Notes: a model not told the origin generated them from the sequence alone. Positions 43,640 to 53,636 are shown, counted from the first letter of the stretch. The stretch: 64,000 bases of DNA from Janthinobacterium sp. Marseille (GCF_000013625.1 NC_009659.1:2294001-2358000); one strand, 5' to 3'. Numbers and translations: made by a program.

Positions 43640-43645
43640 TATAAT
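43640..43645 (+). promoter_or_regulatory. Probable -10 box upstream of dapC
   Basis: A perfect TATAAT lies between smc and dapC. No standard -35 was found. A start near 43652 would give a leader of about 65 bases to the GTG at 43717. Confidence 0.35.
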
Positions 43646-43716
43646 GTTGCCACTTTGAACCTCGTGTGAATTTACATTCCACCCGAACACTAACCGCACA
43701 TTTTCCGTCCTCTGCC

Positions 43717-44931
43717 GTGAATCCACTTCTTAACCAGCTCCAACCCTATCCATTCGAAAAACTGAAGCAATTGTTTGCAAGTGTGACGCCGAACGCTGCT
43801 TATCGCCCTATCAGCCTCGGCATCGGCGAACCCAAGCATCCGACTCCGGCTTTCATACAGAAAGCACTGGCGGATAACCTCGATGGTCTGGCGACTTATC
43901 CGACCACGGCCGGCACCGACGCCTTACGCGCGACCATCGCCGGCTGGCTGGAGCGTCGTTATAACTTGCCGAAACTGAATCCGGCCACGCAAGTACTGCC
44001 GGTCAATGGTTCGCGCGAAGCATTGTTTGCCCTGGCGCAAACCGTGATCGATCCGAGCAAACAGGCGCTGGTGGTCTGCCCTAACCCGCTGTACCAAATC
44101 TATGAAGGTGCCGCCTATCTGGCCGGTGCCGAGCCTTATTTCGTCAATTGCGATCCGGCGCGCAACTTTGCCCCTGACTTTGCCAGCGTTCCACCCGAAG
44201 TCTGGGCGCGTGTGCAACTGGTGTACATCTGCTCGCCCGGCAATCCGGCCGGCGCGGTACTGACGCTGGACGACTGGGCAGAATTATTTGCATTGTCGGA
44301 TCGTTATGGCTTTGTGATCGCCGCCGATGAATGCTATTCGGAAATTTATTTCAAGGCGGAAGCGCCACTCGGCGGTCTGGAAGCGGCACACAAGCTGGGA
44401 CGTGAAGGTTATCCGCGCCTGATCGGCTTTTCCAGCCTGTCCAAACGCTCCAACGTACCAGGCATGCGCTCCGGCTTTGTCGCCGGCGATGCCAACATCA
44501 TCAAGAGCTTCCTGCTGTATCGCACCTACCACGGCAGTGCGATGAGCCCTTCCGTGCAAAGCGCGTCGATTGCCGCCTGGAACGATGAACAGCATGTGAT
44601 TGAAAACCGCGAAAAATACGTCAAAAAATTCAAGCAAGTCACCCCCTTGCTGCAGGAAGTCATGGACGTCTCGCTGCCGGACGCCGGTTTCTACCTGTGG
44701 GCCCGGGTCGACAAACTGGTCGATATCAGCGATGTTGAATTCGCGAAGCGCCTCTATGCCGAATATAATGTCACGGTATTGCCGGGCAGCTATCTGGGCC
44801 GCGAAGCACATGGCATCAATCCGGGCCAGAACCGTATCCGCATGGCACTGGTGGCCGAGGTCGACGAATGCCTCGAAGCCGCGCAACGCATAGTCGAATT
44901 CGCCAGGAAACTATCCAGTATTGCCACTTAA
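43717..44931 (+). CDS. dapC: Succinyldiaminopimelate transaminase
   Basis: This PLP-dependent class I/II aminotransferase converts N-succinyl-2-amino-6-ketopimelate to N-succinyl-diaminopimelate. From GTG 43717 it has 404 residues beginning MNPLLNQLQPYPFEKL, the family start; a GTG at 43666 would add 17 residues. The PLP lysine is in IGFSSLSKRSNVPGMRSGF, with SLGIGEPKHPTP and ICSPGNPAGAVL typical of the DapC group. It is followed by dapD and, further on, dapE, so it belongs to a lysine/peptidoglycan precursor cluster. Neither GTG has a strong ribosome site, so the start is less certain than the identity. Confidence 0.93.
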   Translation: MNPLLNQLQPYPFEKLKQLFASVTPNAAYRPISLGIGEPKHPTPAFIQKALADNLDGLATYPTTAGTDALRATIAGWLERRYNLPKLNPATQVLPVNGSREALFALAQTVIDPSKQALVVCPNPLYQIYEGAAYLAGAEPYFVNCDPARNFAPDFASVPPEVWARVQLVYICSPGNPAGAVLTLDDWAELFALSDRYGFVIAADECYSEIYFKAEAPLGGLEAAHKLGREGYPRLIGFSSLSKRSNVPGMRSGFVAGDANIIKSFLLYRTYHGSAMSPSVQSASIAAWNDEQHVIENREKYVKKFKQVTPLLQEVMDVSLPDAGFYLWARVDKLVDISDVEFAKRLYAEYNVTVLPGSYLGREAHGINPGQNRIRMALVAEVDECLEAAQRIVEFARKLSSIAT

Positions 44932-44984
44932 TTTAATCCTGCTTAATCCTAGTAATCATTTCTTTCAACTGACAAGACCATCAA

Positions 44985-45809
44985 ATGACTCAACAACTCG
45001 AACAGATCATCGACCAAGCCTGGGAAAACCGTGCCGATTTCTCCCCTAAAAATGCACCTGCCGACGTCCGCAATGCGGTCGCGCAAGTCATCGCCCAACT
45101 GAACGAAGGCACACTGCGCGTCGCGCAAAAAGACAGCGGCGCATGGGTTGTGAATCAATGGGTCAAGAAAGCGGTATTGCTGTCCTTCCGCCTGGAAGAC
45201 AACATCACCATGCCATCCGGCGACCACATGCAGTTCTACGACAAGGTCCCAACCAAGTTCGCCAACTACACCGCTGAAGATTTCGCCAAAGGCGGCTTCC
45301 GCGTGGTGCCACCTGCAGTTGCCCGTCACGGCAGCTTCATCGGCAAAAACGTGGTCATGATGCCTTCCTTCGTCAACATCGGCGCATACGTTGATGAAGG
45401 CTCGATGGTCGACGCATGGGCAACTGTCGGCTCCTGCGCACAAATCGGTAAAAACGTGCACTTGTCCGGCGGCGTCGGTATCGGTGGCGTACTGGAACCG
45501 ATGCAAGCGAACCCGACCATCATCGAAGACAACTGCTTCATCGGTGCCCGTTCGGAGATCGTCGAAGGCGTCATCGTCGAAGAAAACTCGGTTATCTCGA
45601 TGGGTGTCTACATCGGCCAATCGACCAAGATTTATGACCGCGCCACCGGCGAAGTCACTTACGGCCGCATCCCTGCCGGTTCCGTCGTGGTATCCGGCAA
45701 CCTGCCATCCGCTGATGGCAAATACAGCCTGTACTGCGCAGTGATCGTCAAACGTGTCGATGCAAAAACCCGCGCAAAAACCGGCATCAATGAATTGCTG
45801 CGCGACTAA
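44985..45809 (+). CDS. dapD: Tetrahydrodipicolinate N-succinyltransferase
   Basis: It performs the first committed step of the succinylase branch. The 274 residues form an N-terminal helical domain ([20 protein letters not shown]) and a left-handed beta helix of hexapeptide repeats (about 105-235) with [20 protein letters not shown] and [15 protein letters not shown]. The product feeds dapC, which lies 53 bases upstream. Confidence 0.98.
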
Positions 45810-45857
45810 TCAGTAGTACTGCAACACGCGTTTTCATTTACCTGAATCGGGACAGCT

Positions 45858-46982
45858 ATGGCAATGGATAGATTATTCCTTCTGATGAAGGAAAAAGCAG
45901 CATCTGACCTGTTTATTGCAGTCAACTCGCCTATCCATATCAAGATCAACGGCAATCTGGTACCTATCAACCAGCAAAAGCTGGACCAGAATGCCGTGAT
46001 GAGCTTGTTGGCCGAAGTTGTCCCGCCAGCCAAGCTGGAAGAGCTGGAACGTGAGAACGAACTCAATATCGGCATACCGGTAACAGGTGTCGGCAGTTTC
46101 CGCTTATCGGCGTTCCGCCAGCGCGGCAGTATTTCCGCCGTGCTGCGTTATATACCGGGAGAAATCCCGGCGCTGAACAGCCTCGCACTGCCACCCATCC
46201 TGGCCGATATGATCATGGAAAAGCGTGGTTTGCTGCTGGTGGTCGGTTCGACCGGCTCCGGCAAGTCGACCACGATTGCCGCCATGCTCGATCATCGCAA
46301 TACCATCGCCACCGGCCATATCCTGACGCTGGAAGATCCGATTGAATTCCTGTTCAAGAACAAGAAATCCATCGTCAACCAGCGCGAGATCGGCAGCGAT
46401 GCCAGTGATTTGCCTATCGCATTGAAGAATGCCTTGCGCCAGGCACCGGACTGCATCCTGATCGGCGAAATACGCGACAAGGAAACCATGTCGGCCGCGC
46501 TGGCCTACGCGCAATCCGGCCACCTGGTGGTGGCAACACTGCATGCGAACAATAGCTACCAGGCGTTGACGCGCATCATCAATTTCTATCCGATAGAAAA
46601 CCGGCAATCGCTGCTCGCCGATTTATCGTCGACCTTGCGTGCGATTGTGTCGCAGCGCCTGATCGGCGCCATCGATGGTCGTCGCCGTGCCGCCGTTGAA
46701 GTGCTGTTGAACACGCGCCATATTGCCGAACTGATAGAGCAAGGTGAAATTGCCCTGATCAAGGAAGCGATAGAAAAGAGTTTGTCGCCAGGTTCGCAAA
46801 CCTTCGAGCAGGCCTTGATGCAATTGATCAAGGATGGCATCGTGACACAGGACGAGGCACTGGCGCATGCCGACTCGGCCAGCAATTTATTCTGGTTGCT
46901 GAACAACTCCGCGCAAACCGTTCAGGAAGAAGCACCAGAGCAGGAAGAAGCAAGTTTTACCGAATTTACCCTGAAGATGTAG
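45858..46982 (+). CDS. pilU: PilT/PilU-family twitching motility ATPase
   Basis: This hexameric retraction ATPase of type IV pili acts at the inner-membrane base. The 374 residues contain Walker A VVGSTGSGKST at about 128-138, the Asp box, Walker B CILIGEIRDKETM, and the His box HLVVATLHANNSYQAL. The N-terminus (ASDLFIAVNSPIHIKINGNL) is more like PilU than PilT (which has ASDLHLSAG). No other pilus gene is near: it stands alone between dapD (48 bases upstream) and the YffB-like gene (2 bases downstream). Assignment to PilU is good; the biological reason for its location is unknown. Confidence 0.88.
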   Translation: MAMDRLFLLMKEKAASDLFIAVNSPIHIKINGNLVPINQQKLDQNAVMSLLAEVVPPAKLEELERENELNIGIPVTGVGSFRLSAFRQRGSISAVLRYIPGEIPALNSLALPPILADMIMEKRGLLLVVGSTGSGKSTTIAAMLDHRNTIATGHILTLEDPIEFLFKNKKSIVNQREIGSDASDLPIALKNALRQAPDCILIGEIRDKETMSAALAYAQSGHLVVATLHANNSYQALTRIINFYPIENRQSLLADLSSTLRAIVSQRLIGAIDGRRRAAVEVLLNTRHIAELIEQGEIALIKEAIEKSLSPGSQTFEQALMQLIKDGIVTQDEALAHADSASNLFWLLNNSAQTVQEEAPEQEEASFTEFTLKM

Positions 46983-46984
46983 AC

Positions 46985-47338
46985 ATGACGATTACCCTAT
47001 ACGGCATACCTAATTGCGACACCGTCAAAAAAGCCCGCACCTGGCTCAGCGACAATGGCATCGACTTTGTATTCCATGACTTCAAGAAAGACGGCATCAA
47101 CGCCGACCTGATCAAGACCTGGTTACGCGACGTCCCATGGGATGTGCTGGTCAATCGCAAGGGTACGACCTGGCGCAAGCTGCCGGATGAGCGCAAGGCG
47201 GCGATTAGCGATAACGCCAGCGCAACGGCACTCATGCTGGAATCACCATCCGTCATCAAGCGCCCGGTTCTGTTCAAGGACAAGAAATCCAGCGTCGGCT
47301 TTTCCGATGAACTTTATCAACAAATTTTCCAAGATTAA
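46985..47338 (+). CDS. yffB: ArsC/Spx-family reductase-like protein (YffB type)
   Basis: This thioredoxin-fold protein of 117 residues is ArsC-like. TLYGIPNCDTVKKARTWL has a single N-terminal cysteine (Cys11), followed by FHDFKKDGINADLIKTWL, NRKGTTWRKL and SPSVIKRPVLF, typical of YffB. The second and third cysteines of true arsenate reductases are absent, so arsenate reduction is not expected. It lies directly upstream of dapE (ATG 4 bases after the stop), as yffB does in E. coli, which supports orthology. Confidence 0.9.
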   Translation: MTITLYGIPNCDTVKKARTWLSDNGIDFVFHDFKKDGINADLIKTWLRDVPWDVLVNRKGTTWRKLPDERKAAISDNASATALMLESPSVIKRPVLFKDKKSSVGFSDELYQQIFQD

Positions 47339-47341
47339 TTT

Positions 47342-48469
47342 ATGAGCAAAACGCTCGCACTGACCGAAGAACTGATCGCACTTTCCTCCGTTACACCGGA
47401 AGACAAAGGCTGCCAATCGCGCCTGATCGAATTGCTGGAACCGCTGGGCTTCGTTTGCGAAACCATAGAGTCGGATGGCGTGACCAATCTGTGGGCACGC
47501 AAGGGTACAACGCAGCCACTGCTGGTATTTGCCGGTCATACCGACGTCGTGCCTACCGGCCCGCTGGAACAATGGACCTCGCCGCCTTTCGTCCCGACGC
47601 AACGCGAAGGCAAGCTGTACGGCCGTGGCGCAGCGGATATGAAAACCTCGATCGCCGCGATGGTCGTCGCCGCCGAAGAATTCGTACAGGCACACCCTGC
47701 GCATAAAGGCTCGATCGGCTTCCTCATCACCAGCGATGAAGAAGGCCCTGCGACCGATGGCACCGTGATCGTCTGTAATGCCTTGAAGGCACGCGGCGAG
47801 CAACTCGACTACTGCGTGGTGGGTGAACCGACTTCATCCGATGTATTGGGCGATACCATCAAGAATGGTCGCCGCGGCAGCATGTCCGGCAAGCTCACCG
47901 TCAAGGGTATACAAGGCCATATCGCTTACCCGCAATTGGCGCGCAATCCTATCCACCAATGCGCACCTGCATTGGCGGAACTGGTCGCCGAAAAGTGGGA
48001 TGACGGCAATGAATACTATCTGCCGACTTCATGGCAGGTTTCAAACATCCACGGTGGTGCCGGTGCATCGAATGTTATCCCGGGCAATGTCGTCATCGAT
48101 TTCAACTTCCGCTTCTGCACCGCCAGCACGGTAGACGGCTTGCAAAAACGCGTGCATGCGATCCTCGACAAACATGGCCTCGAATATGATTTGAAATGGT
48201 CTATCAGCGGCCATCCCTTCCTCACGCCGAAAGGTACACTGAGCGATGCGATGAGCGATGCGATCAAATCCGAAACCGGCGTGACGACAGAATTGTCGAC
48301 CACCGGCGGCACCTCGGATGGTCGCTTCATTGCGCAGATCTGCCCGCAAGTCGTCGAATTCGGGCCACCGAATGGCAGCATCCACAAAATCGATGAGCAC
48401 ATCGAAGTCCGCTTCATCGATCCGCTGAAAAACATCTATCGCCGCACAATGGAAAACCTGTTGCTCTAA
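47342..48469 (+). CDS. dapE: Succinyl-diaminopimelate desuccinylase
   Basis: This dinuclear zinc M20 peptidase-fold enzyme releases LL-diaminopimelate. The 375 residues have the first ligand in [29 protein letters not shown], the catalytic Glu pair in [13 protein letters not shown], and the late His in [15 protein letters not shown]. The dimerisation lid domain spans about 180-290. It completes three dap steps in one cluster (dapC, dapD, dapE). Confidence 0.97.
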   Translation: MSKTLALTEELIALSSVTPEDKGCQSRLIELLEPLGFVCETIESDGVTNLWARKGTTQPLLVFAGHTDVVPTGPLEQWTSPPFVPTQREGKLYGRGAADMKTSIAAMVVAAEEFVQAHPAHKGSIGFLITSDEEGPATDGTVIVCNALKARGEQLDYCVVGEPTSSDVLGDTIKNGRRGSMSGKLTVKGIQGHIAYPQLARNPIHQCAPALAELVAEKWDDGNEYYLPTSWQVSNIHGGAGASNVIPGNVVIDFNFRFCTASTVDGLQKRVHAILDKHGLEYDLKWSISGHPFLTPKGTLSDAMSDAIKSETGVTTELSTTGGTSDGRFIAQICPQVVEFGPPNGSIHKIDEHIEVRFIDPLKNIYRRTMENLLL

Positions 48470-48555
48470 ATTTACATCCGGCTGATCGCCGAACACCCAC
48501 CTGATTGCAGCAGCTTTGCATCAGGCATCATCCTTTCACTTTGCTGCACAGAACC

Positions 48556-49446
48556 ATGCCTATCAAGCCTAACGAACTCTCTACCATTCGCGACCTGCTG
48601 CGTTACGCAGTGACCCGCTTCAACACCGCGAAGCTCTTCTTCGGCCATGGCAGCACCAATGCACTGGATGAAGCGGCTTACCTGATCCTGCATACGCTCA
48701 AGTTGCCGCTGGATAAACTCGATCCTTTCTTCGATGCGCGTTTGCTGCAGGAAGAAGTCGATGCGGTCTTGCGCGTCATCGAACAACGTGCTGACGAACG
48801 CCTGCCAGCCGCCTACATCACCAATGAAGGCTGGCTAGGTGGTTACCGTTTCTATGTCGATGAACGTGTGATCGTGCCGCGTTCCTTCATCGCCGAACTG
48901 ATCCCTGAACAATTCTCGCCATGGGTCAGTAATCCGGACAAAGTGAACAACATCCTCGAACTCTGCACCGGTTCCGGCTGCCTGCCTATCATGCTGGCCG
49001 ATGCCTTCCCGAATGCACATGTTGACGCGGTCGATATCTCCACCGATGCGCTGGAAGTTGCGAAGCGCAATGTCGAAGAATATGAACTGGGCCACCGCAT
49101 CAATCTGATCGAATCGGATTTGTATGCGAATGTGCCGGAATATAAATTCGACCTCATCATCACCAATCCGCCTTACGTCAACTCTGGCTCGATGGATAAG
49201 CTGCCACCGGAATATTTGCGTGAACCGCAAATCGCATTGGCAGGTGGTACCGACGGCATGGACCTGGTGCGCAAGATCGTTGCCGGTGCCGGTCAACGCC
49301 TGACACCAAATGGTTTGCTGATGGTCGAAATCGGTAATGAACGTGAATTCGCGGAAGCAGCTTTCCCTGACCTGAACCTGACCTGGCTCACTACCAGTGC
49401 CGGCGACGATATGGTGTTCCTGATCACAGCAGATCAATTGCAATAA
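48556..49446 (+). CDS. prmB: Ribosomal protein L3 N5-glutamine methyltransferase
   Basis: This AdoMet-dependent enzyme methylates a glutamine of L3. The 296 residues comprise an N-terminal helical domain (LSTIRDLLRYAVTRFN), motif I LELCTGSGCLPIMLADAFP, and the substrate motif NPPY in DLIITNPPYVNSGSM. ATG 48556 begins the family-typical MPIKPNELSTIRDLL; an upstream TTG would add a non-conserved stretch. It follows dapE by 86 bases. Confidence 0.95.
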   Translation: MPIKPNELSTIRDLLRYAVTRFNTAKLFFGHGSTNALDEAAYLILHTLKLPLDKLDPFFDARLLQEEVDAVLRVIEQRADERLPAAYITNEGWLGGYRFYVDERVIVPRSFIAELIPEQFSPWVSNPDKVNNILELCTGSGCLPIMLADAFPNAHVDAVDISTDALEVAKRNVEEYELGHRINLIESDLYANVPEYKFDLIITNPPYVNSGSMDKLPPEYLREPQIALAGGTDGMDLVRKIVAGAGQRLTPNGLLMVEIGNEREFAEAAFPDLNLTWLTTSAGDDMVFLITADQLQ

Positions 49447-49646
49447 AGTCGTGTTCGTCGACATCGCATGATGCCGGCTCAGTAATCCGGCAGGCCGGCA
49501 GCCTGCCCCGCCACTCGTGTGTATTCCCGTGAATACCACCAGTCGCGATTTCGCCTGGCAACAATGCCTGGCATTTTTAATCATTCTTTAAAGAAGCAAA
49601 GCCGCTGGCGCAAAGATATACATGGCGCCGTCGGCTTACAAACCAC

Positions 49647-51647
49647 ATGATTCGTTTTCAGCAAGTTTCCCTCATGCGCGGCATCAAGCCGCTTCTCGAC
49701 AACGTCGATGTCACGCTCAACCCCGGCGACAAAATCGGCCTGATCGGAGCCAACGGTGCGGGTAAATCCAGCCTGTTCGGCTTGCTGCGCGGTGAACTGC
49801 ACGCCGACCTCGGCACCATCGACTTCCCATCCAAATGGCGCGTCGCGTATGTAGCGCAGGAAACCCCGCCACTGGAACGCTCGGCTATCGACTATGCAAT
49901 TGACGGCGACGTCACCTTGCGTCGCCTGGAAGAAGAACTCGCCTTCCTCGAAAGCGAACCCGACACGCTGGACAATGGCGTACTGATCGGTGAGCTGTAT
50001 AGTGCGCTGGCCGATGCCGATGCCTACACCGTACGTTCACGCGCCGAACAATTACTGCTGGGCCTGGGCTTCACCATGGCACAAATGGATCAACCGGTCG
50101 CCAGCTTCTCCGGTGGCTGGCGTATGCGCCTCAACCTGGCGCAAGCGCTGATGTGCCCGTCCGACCTCTTGCTGCTCGATGAACCGACCAACCATTTGGA
50201 CCTGGACGCCATCATCTGGCTGGAAGACTGGCTCAAACGTTACGCCGGCACCCTGATCGTCATTTCCCATGACCGCGACTTCCTCGACGGCGTGGTGAAC
50301 GTGATCGTACACATCGACGAGCGTAAGCTGAAACGCTACTCCGGCAACTACTCTGGCTTCGAACGCCAACGCGCAGCGCAAATGATCCTCGCGCAAAGCG
50401 CGATGGAAAAACAGGCACGCCAACGCGCACATCTGGAATCCTTCATCAACCGCTTCAAGGCACAAGCCAGCAAGGCACGCCAGGCACAAAGCCGGATGAA
50501 GGCTTTGTCAAAGATGGAAGAACTGGCACCTTTACGTGCCGCCGCGGAATTTTCGTTTGAATTCCGTGAACCGGCGAATGCACCTAATCCATTGCTGGTT
50601 ATGGAAGATGTCGATGCCGGTTACCGCATCGAGGATGAAAAAGACTATTCGATCACGGAAAAGAAAATCGTTTCCGGCATCAACTTCTCACTGCAAATCG
50701 GCCAGCGTATCGGTTTGCTCGGTGTCAACGGTGCGGGTAAATCGACCCTCATCAAAACCATCGCCGGCGAACTGGAGCCATTGAACGGTTCTTCGCAATT
50801 CGGCAAAGGCCTGGCTATCGGTTACTTCGCACAGCACCAGGTCGAAATGCTGCGCCATGAAGAATCACCGCTATGGCATTTGGCGCACATTGCACCAACG
50901 GTACGTGAACAAGAGTTGCGCAACTTCCTCGGCAGCTTCAACTTCAACGGCGCGATGGTTACCAGCAAGATTGCACCATTCTCCGGCGGCGAAAAGGCCC
51001 GCCTGGCATTGGCACTCATTGTCTGGCAACGCCCTAACCTTTTGCTGCTCGATGAACCGACCAACCATCTGGACCTGGAAACCCGAGAAGCGCTGACCAT
51101 GGCACTGGCACAGTTCGAAGGTACTTTGGTGGTGGTATCGCATGATCGGCATTTGCTGCGCGCGACTACCGATCAATTCATCATCGTCGCCGACGGCAAG
51201 CTGCAACCATTCGACGGTGATCTGGACGACTACAAGGACTGGCTCTTCAAAACCAAGCTGGCAGCCAAGAATGCCGCCAGCAATGCCACCCTGCCCCCAG
51301 TCGCAGAAAAGTCAGCCAGCCCGGTGGCACCGGCTCCTGTGGCAGCAGTCAGCGCAGTAGACAAGCGTGAGCAAAAGAAACAGGAAGCTGAAGAACGCCA
51401 GAAGCTGGCAGCGCGTAAGAAGCCGATCGAGCTTAAGATCAAGAAGCTGGAAGAACAAATCGCCAAACGCAATGCGCAAAAAGCCAGCGTCGATGAAAAA
51501 CTGGCTGATCCCCTGATCTATGATGCTGCCAACAAAAAAGAATTGAAACAGCTGCTGGCCGACCAGACTTTCTATACGAAAGAAATTACGCAACTTGAAG
51601 CGGAATGGCTGGAACAGCAGGAAGCCCTAGAACAGGTCAATAGCTAA
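49647..51647 (+). CDS. yheS: ABC-F family ATPase, YheS type
   Basis: This ribosome-associated ABC-F protein has two ABC domains and no membrane segments. The 666 residues contain Walker A GANGAGKSS near 34 and GVNGAGKSTL near 358, signature motifs FSGGWRMRLNLAQAL and FSGGEKARLALAL, and two identical DEPTNHLDL Walker B stretches. The inter-domain linker (HLESFINRFKAQASKARQAQSRMK) is of the ABC-F class. The C-terminus (about 550-666) is a basic coiled coil. Overall it reads like E. coli YheS. It is preceded by a 200-base gap without genes (49447-49646), which contains GC-rich hairpins but no clear terminator. Confidence 0.94.
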   Translation: MIRFQQVSLMRGIKPLLDNVDVTLNPGDKIGLIGANGAGKSSLFGLLRGELHADLGTIDFPSKWRVAYVAQETPPLERSAIDYAIDGDVTLRRLEEELAFLESEPDTLDNGVLIGELYSALADADAYTVRSRAEQLLLGLGFTMAQMDQPVASFSGGWRMRLNLAQALMCPSDLLLLDEPTNHLDLDAIIWLEDWLKRYAGTLIVISHDRDFLDGVVNVIVHIDERKLKRYSGNYSGFERQRAAQMILAQSAMEKQARQRAHLESFINRFKAQASKARQAQSRMKALSKMEELAPLRAAAEFSFEFREPANAPNPLLVMEDVDAGYRIEDEKDYSITEKKIVSGINFSLQIGQRIGLLGVNGAGKSTLIKTIAGELEPLNGSSQFGKGLAIGYFAQHQVEMLRHEESPLWHLAHIAPTVREQELRNFLGSFNFNGAMVTSKIAPFSGGEKARLALALIVWQRPNLLLLDEPTNHLDLETREALTMALAQFEGTLVVVSHDRHLLRATTDQFIIVADGKLQPFDGDLDDYKDWLFKTKLAAKNAASNATLPPVAEKSASPVAPAPVAAVSAVDKREQKKQEAEERQKLAARKKPIELKIKKLEEQIAKRNAQKASVDEKLADPLIYDAANKKELKQLLADQTFYTKEITQLEAEWLEQQEALEQVNS

Positions 51648-51666
51648 AAGCGTCGGACAAACACCC

Positions 51667-52500
51667 ATGAGCAAACCGCAAACACTCTCCATCATCGCTT
51701 GCGGCAAAGTCGGCCAGACGCTGGCGCGCTTGTGGGTGCAGCATCAAACCGTTCACATACAAGACATTCTCAATACCTCGCCTGAAAGTGGTGCGCGTGC
51801 AGCCGCTTTTGCCGGTGCTGGTCGCGTGGCGAACAGCTACGCCGACCTGCAGGCAGCCGACATCTACCTCATAGCTGCGCCCGACGACCAGATCACAGTT
51901 TGCTGCGACGCATTGGCTGACAGCGGGCGTTTGTCGGCAAGCAGCATAGTCTTTCACTGCAGCGGCGCGCTCACTTCCGGCATACTGACCAGCGCCAGTG
52001 CATGTGGCGCAGCAGTTGCCAGCATTCATCCGATACGCAGCTTTGCAGTACCGGAGAAAGTAGCTGCAGATTTTGCGGGCACATACTGCGGCATGGAAGG
52101 CGACCAGGCAGCGCTCGACATACTCGCTCCCATATTTGCCGCCATAGGCGCACAGACGGTTGCTATCAAGCGAGAAAGCAAAGTGCTGTACCACGCAGGC
52201 GCAGTCTTCGCCTCCAACTACCTCGTCACGCTGCTGGATACTGCAGTCCTAACCTACGCGCAGGCAGGCATACCGCAAGACATCGCATTAAAGATGATGG
52301 CGTCTCTGGTACGGGAAACGAGCGAGAACGTATTGCAGATAGGACCAGAACAGGCGTTGACCGGTCCTATAGCGCGCGGTGACATCGCTACCGTCGTCAA
52401 ACAATATCGTGCGGTCAACGGTTGGGATAAGCGTTATGGCAAGCTCTACAAGCACATGGGCAAGCTGACTGCCGAGCTGGCGCGACGCAGAAAGAAATAA
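51667..52500 (+). CDS. Rossmann-fold protein with DUF2520 (putative NAD(P)-binding reductase)
   Basis: The 277 residues comprise an N-terminal dinucleotide fold (LSIIACGKVGQTLARLW, then AADIYLIAAPDDQI) and a C-terminal all-helical DUF2520 domain (about 135-270) with KVLYHAGAVFASNYLVTL and LTGPIARGD. It resembles the pyrroline-5-carboxylate and ketopantoate reductase superfamilies. Function is not established; no substrate can be named. It starts 19 bases after yheS and is probably co-transcribed with it. It converges with the DUF1345 gene 23 bases away. Confidence 0.87.
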   Translation: MSKPQTLSIIACGKVGQTLARLWVQHQTVHIQDILNTSPESGARAAAFAGAGRVANSYADLQAADIYLIAAPDDQITVCCDALADSGRLSASSIVFHCSGALTSGILTSASACGAAVASIHPIRSFAVPEKVAADFAGTYCGMEGDQAALDILAPIFAAIGAQTVAIKRESKVLYHAGAVFASNYLVTLLDTAVLTYAQAGIPQDIALKMMASLVRETSENVLQIGPEQALTGPIARGDIATVVKQYRAVNGWDKRYGKLYKHMGKLTAELARRRKK

Positions 52501-52523
52501 GACGAGTTACGAGGCTAGCGTGA

Positions 52524-53180
52524 TCAGGTACCGATCAAACCTGCGGCAATATTGATAGACAAACCGATAATCGCGGCGTTAAAAATAAAGCTCAACACCG
52601 ACTGCGCCAGCACGGCCTTGCGCATGCCCGAAGACATCACCGTCACATCAGAAGTCTGCGCCGCGACAGCGATCGTAAAAGAGAAATACAAGAAGTCCCA
52701 ATAATCAGGATTCAGCTCCGCATCCGGAAACTTCAAGGCCCTGCTCTTCACCGGTGACTGGTAATACAAACGTGCGTAATGCAGCGTATACACACCACCC
52801 AGCAGCAACCAGGAACCCAATACCGTCACCCCGGTGAACGCGTAGTGTACAAGCTGGTCAGTGCCAGCCAAGCCTTTAGCCGAAGTCAGCTCCAGAATAA
52901 TCGCCAGCAAGCTCAAAGGCGCGGCAATAGACAAAATCCCGACCACCGTCCCTGCCCCGGCATCCTCACGCTCAGCTATCGCCTTCACCCGCGCATGGCT
53001 GGACGTCGTCATCAGCCATCCCATCTGTAACAGATTTGCCCACACTGCGACATTCCATCCGGCCAGGGCGCGTGTGACAAGATTCCATGAATCAGGCGTG
53101 ATCAGAGCGACTATGACGGCGATCAGGATGATAGACGTCAGGCGCAGGTGGGAGCGAGTCAAATGAGATGCTTTAGACAT
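52524..53180 (-). CDS. DUF1345 integral membrane protein
   Basis: The 218 residues contain about five hydrophobic segments ([69 protein letters not shown]; the C-terminal [20 protein letters not shown]). The [20 protein letters not shown] stretch is the DUF1345 hallmark. ATG 53180 starts [12 protein letters not shown]; a TTG 10 codons earlier is less likely. Function is unknown for the family. Confidence 0.87.
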   Translation of the reverse strand: MSKASHLTRSHLRLTSIILIAVIVALITPDSWNLVTRALAGWNVAVWANLLQMGWLMTTSSHARVKAIAEREDAGAGTVVGILSIAAPLSLLAIILELTSAKGLAGTDQLVHYAFTGVTVLGSWLLLGGVYTLHYARLYYQSPVKSRALKFPDAELNPDYWDFLYFSFTIAVAAQTSDVTVMSSGMRKAVLAQSVLSFIFNAAIIGLSINIAAGLIGT

Positions 53181-53298
53181 AGGGGTAGATGGCCTATCCG
53201 GACTAAACAATGTCAGATTACAGTTTATTCACCAGTCGCGCATGGTCTTTAATCGCAAACTCAGGTTTGCCGCCTTCCTTGCATACAGAGCAGATAAA

Positions 53299-53326
53299 AA
53301 AATACCTGGCACATGCCAGGTATTTT
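53299..53326 (-). terminator. Intrinsic terminator downstream of the lipoprotein region
   Basis: A perfect 13-bp stem AAAATACCTGGCA/TGCCAGGTATTTT with a 2-base loop is followed on the minus strand by seven T. It lies 22 bases past the stop of the 54-codon frame at 53348-53512 and before the DUF1345 gene. Confidence 0.85.
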
Positions 53327-53347
53327 AATCATCGACCATTTGATCGC

Positions 53348-53512
53348 TTATCTCTTTCTTTCGCAGTCAGTCGTATCCTTATACTCAACCGGCACCATCG
53401 TCATCGACTCGTTCGCTTTTATTATCTTATGCGCCGTCGCCAGGCGTGGTGAAACGTCAGTAAAGATCAGCTCATAATCGGCGTTAGGCTCAGGGACCAA
53501 GGTCTTTTCCAT
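53348..53512 (-). CDS. Possible small protein, 54 residues (or gene remnant)
   Basis: The frame ATG 53512 to TAA 53350 encodes MEKTLVPEPNADYELIFTDV and 34 more residues, hydrophilic and acidic, ending KDTTDCERKR. It has sensible codon use and lies just before a strong terminator on the same strand, which favours a real transcript. Against it, no ribosome site precedes the ATG, and the frame continues upstream without a start to a TAA, as if it were the end of a once longer gene. No family is recognised. The rest of 53211-53636 holds only the terminator and a hairpin. Confidence 0.35.
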   Translation of the reverse strand: MEKTLVPEPNADYELIFTDVSPRLATAHKIIKANESMTMVPVEYKDTTDCERKR

Positions 53513-53557
53513 ATATATTGATTTGCATCGAAAAATGACCCACGTTTAGAACACAAT

Positions 53558-53579
53558 CCTACTTACAAAAGTGAGTAGG
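53558..53579. repeat. Hairpin, 9-bp stem with AAAA loop
   Basis: CCTACTTAC AAAA GTGAGTAGG (one G-T pair) lies 58 bases past the stop of the 107-residue lipoprotein gene on the minus strand. There is no T tract, so it is at best a weak terminator or mRNA-end structure. Confidence 0.5.
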
Positions 53580-53636
53580 AGATTGGAGTGATCGACGTGG
53601 ATCAGTTCTCGATAAAAATCAACAATCAATCCCTCG

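Noticed and set aside
49447..49646. GC-rich repeats and GCCTGGCA direct repeats upstream of yheS
   Set aside because: Hairpins lack T tracts and the direct repeats are short; no gene or known element is recognised in the 200 bases.
53210..53452. 80-codon plus-strand frame
   Set aside because: It runs through the 13-bp terminator stem and has no ribosome site; the minus strand gives a better small frame.
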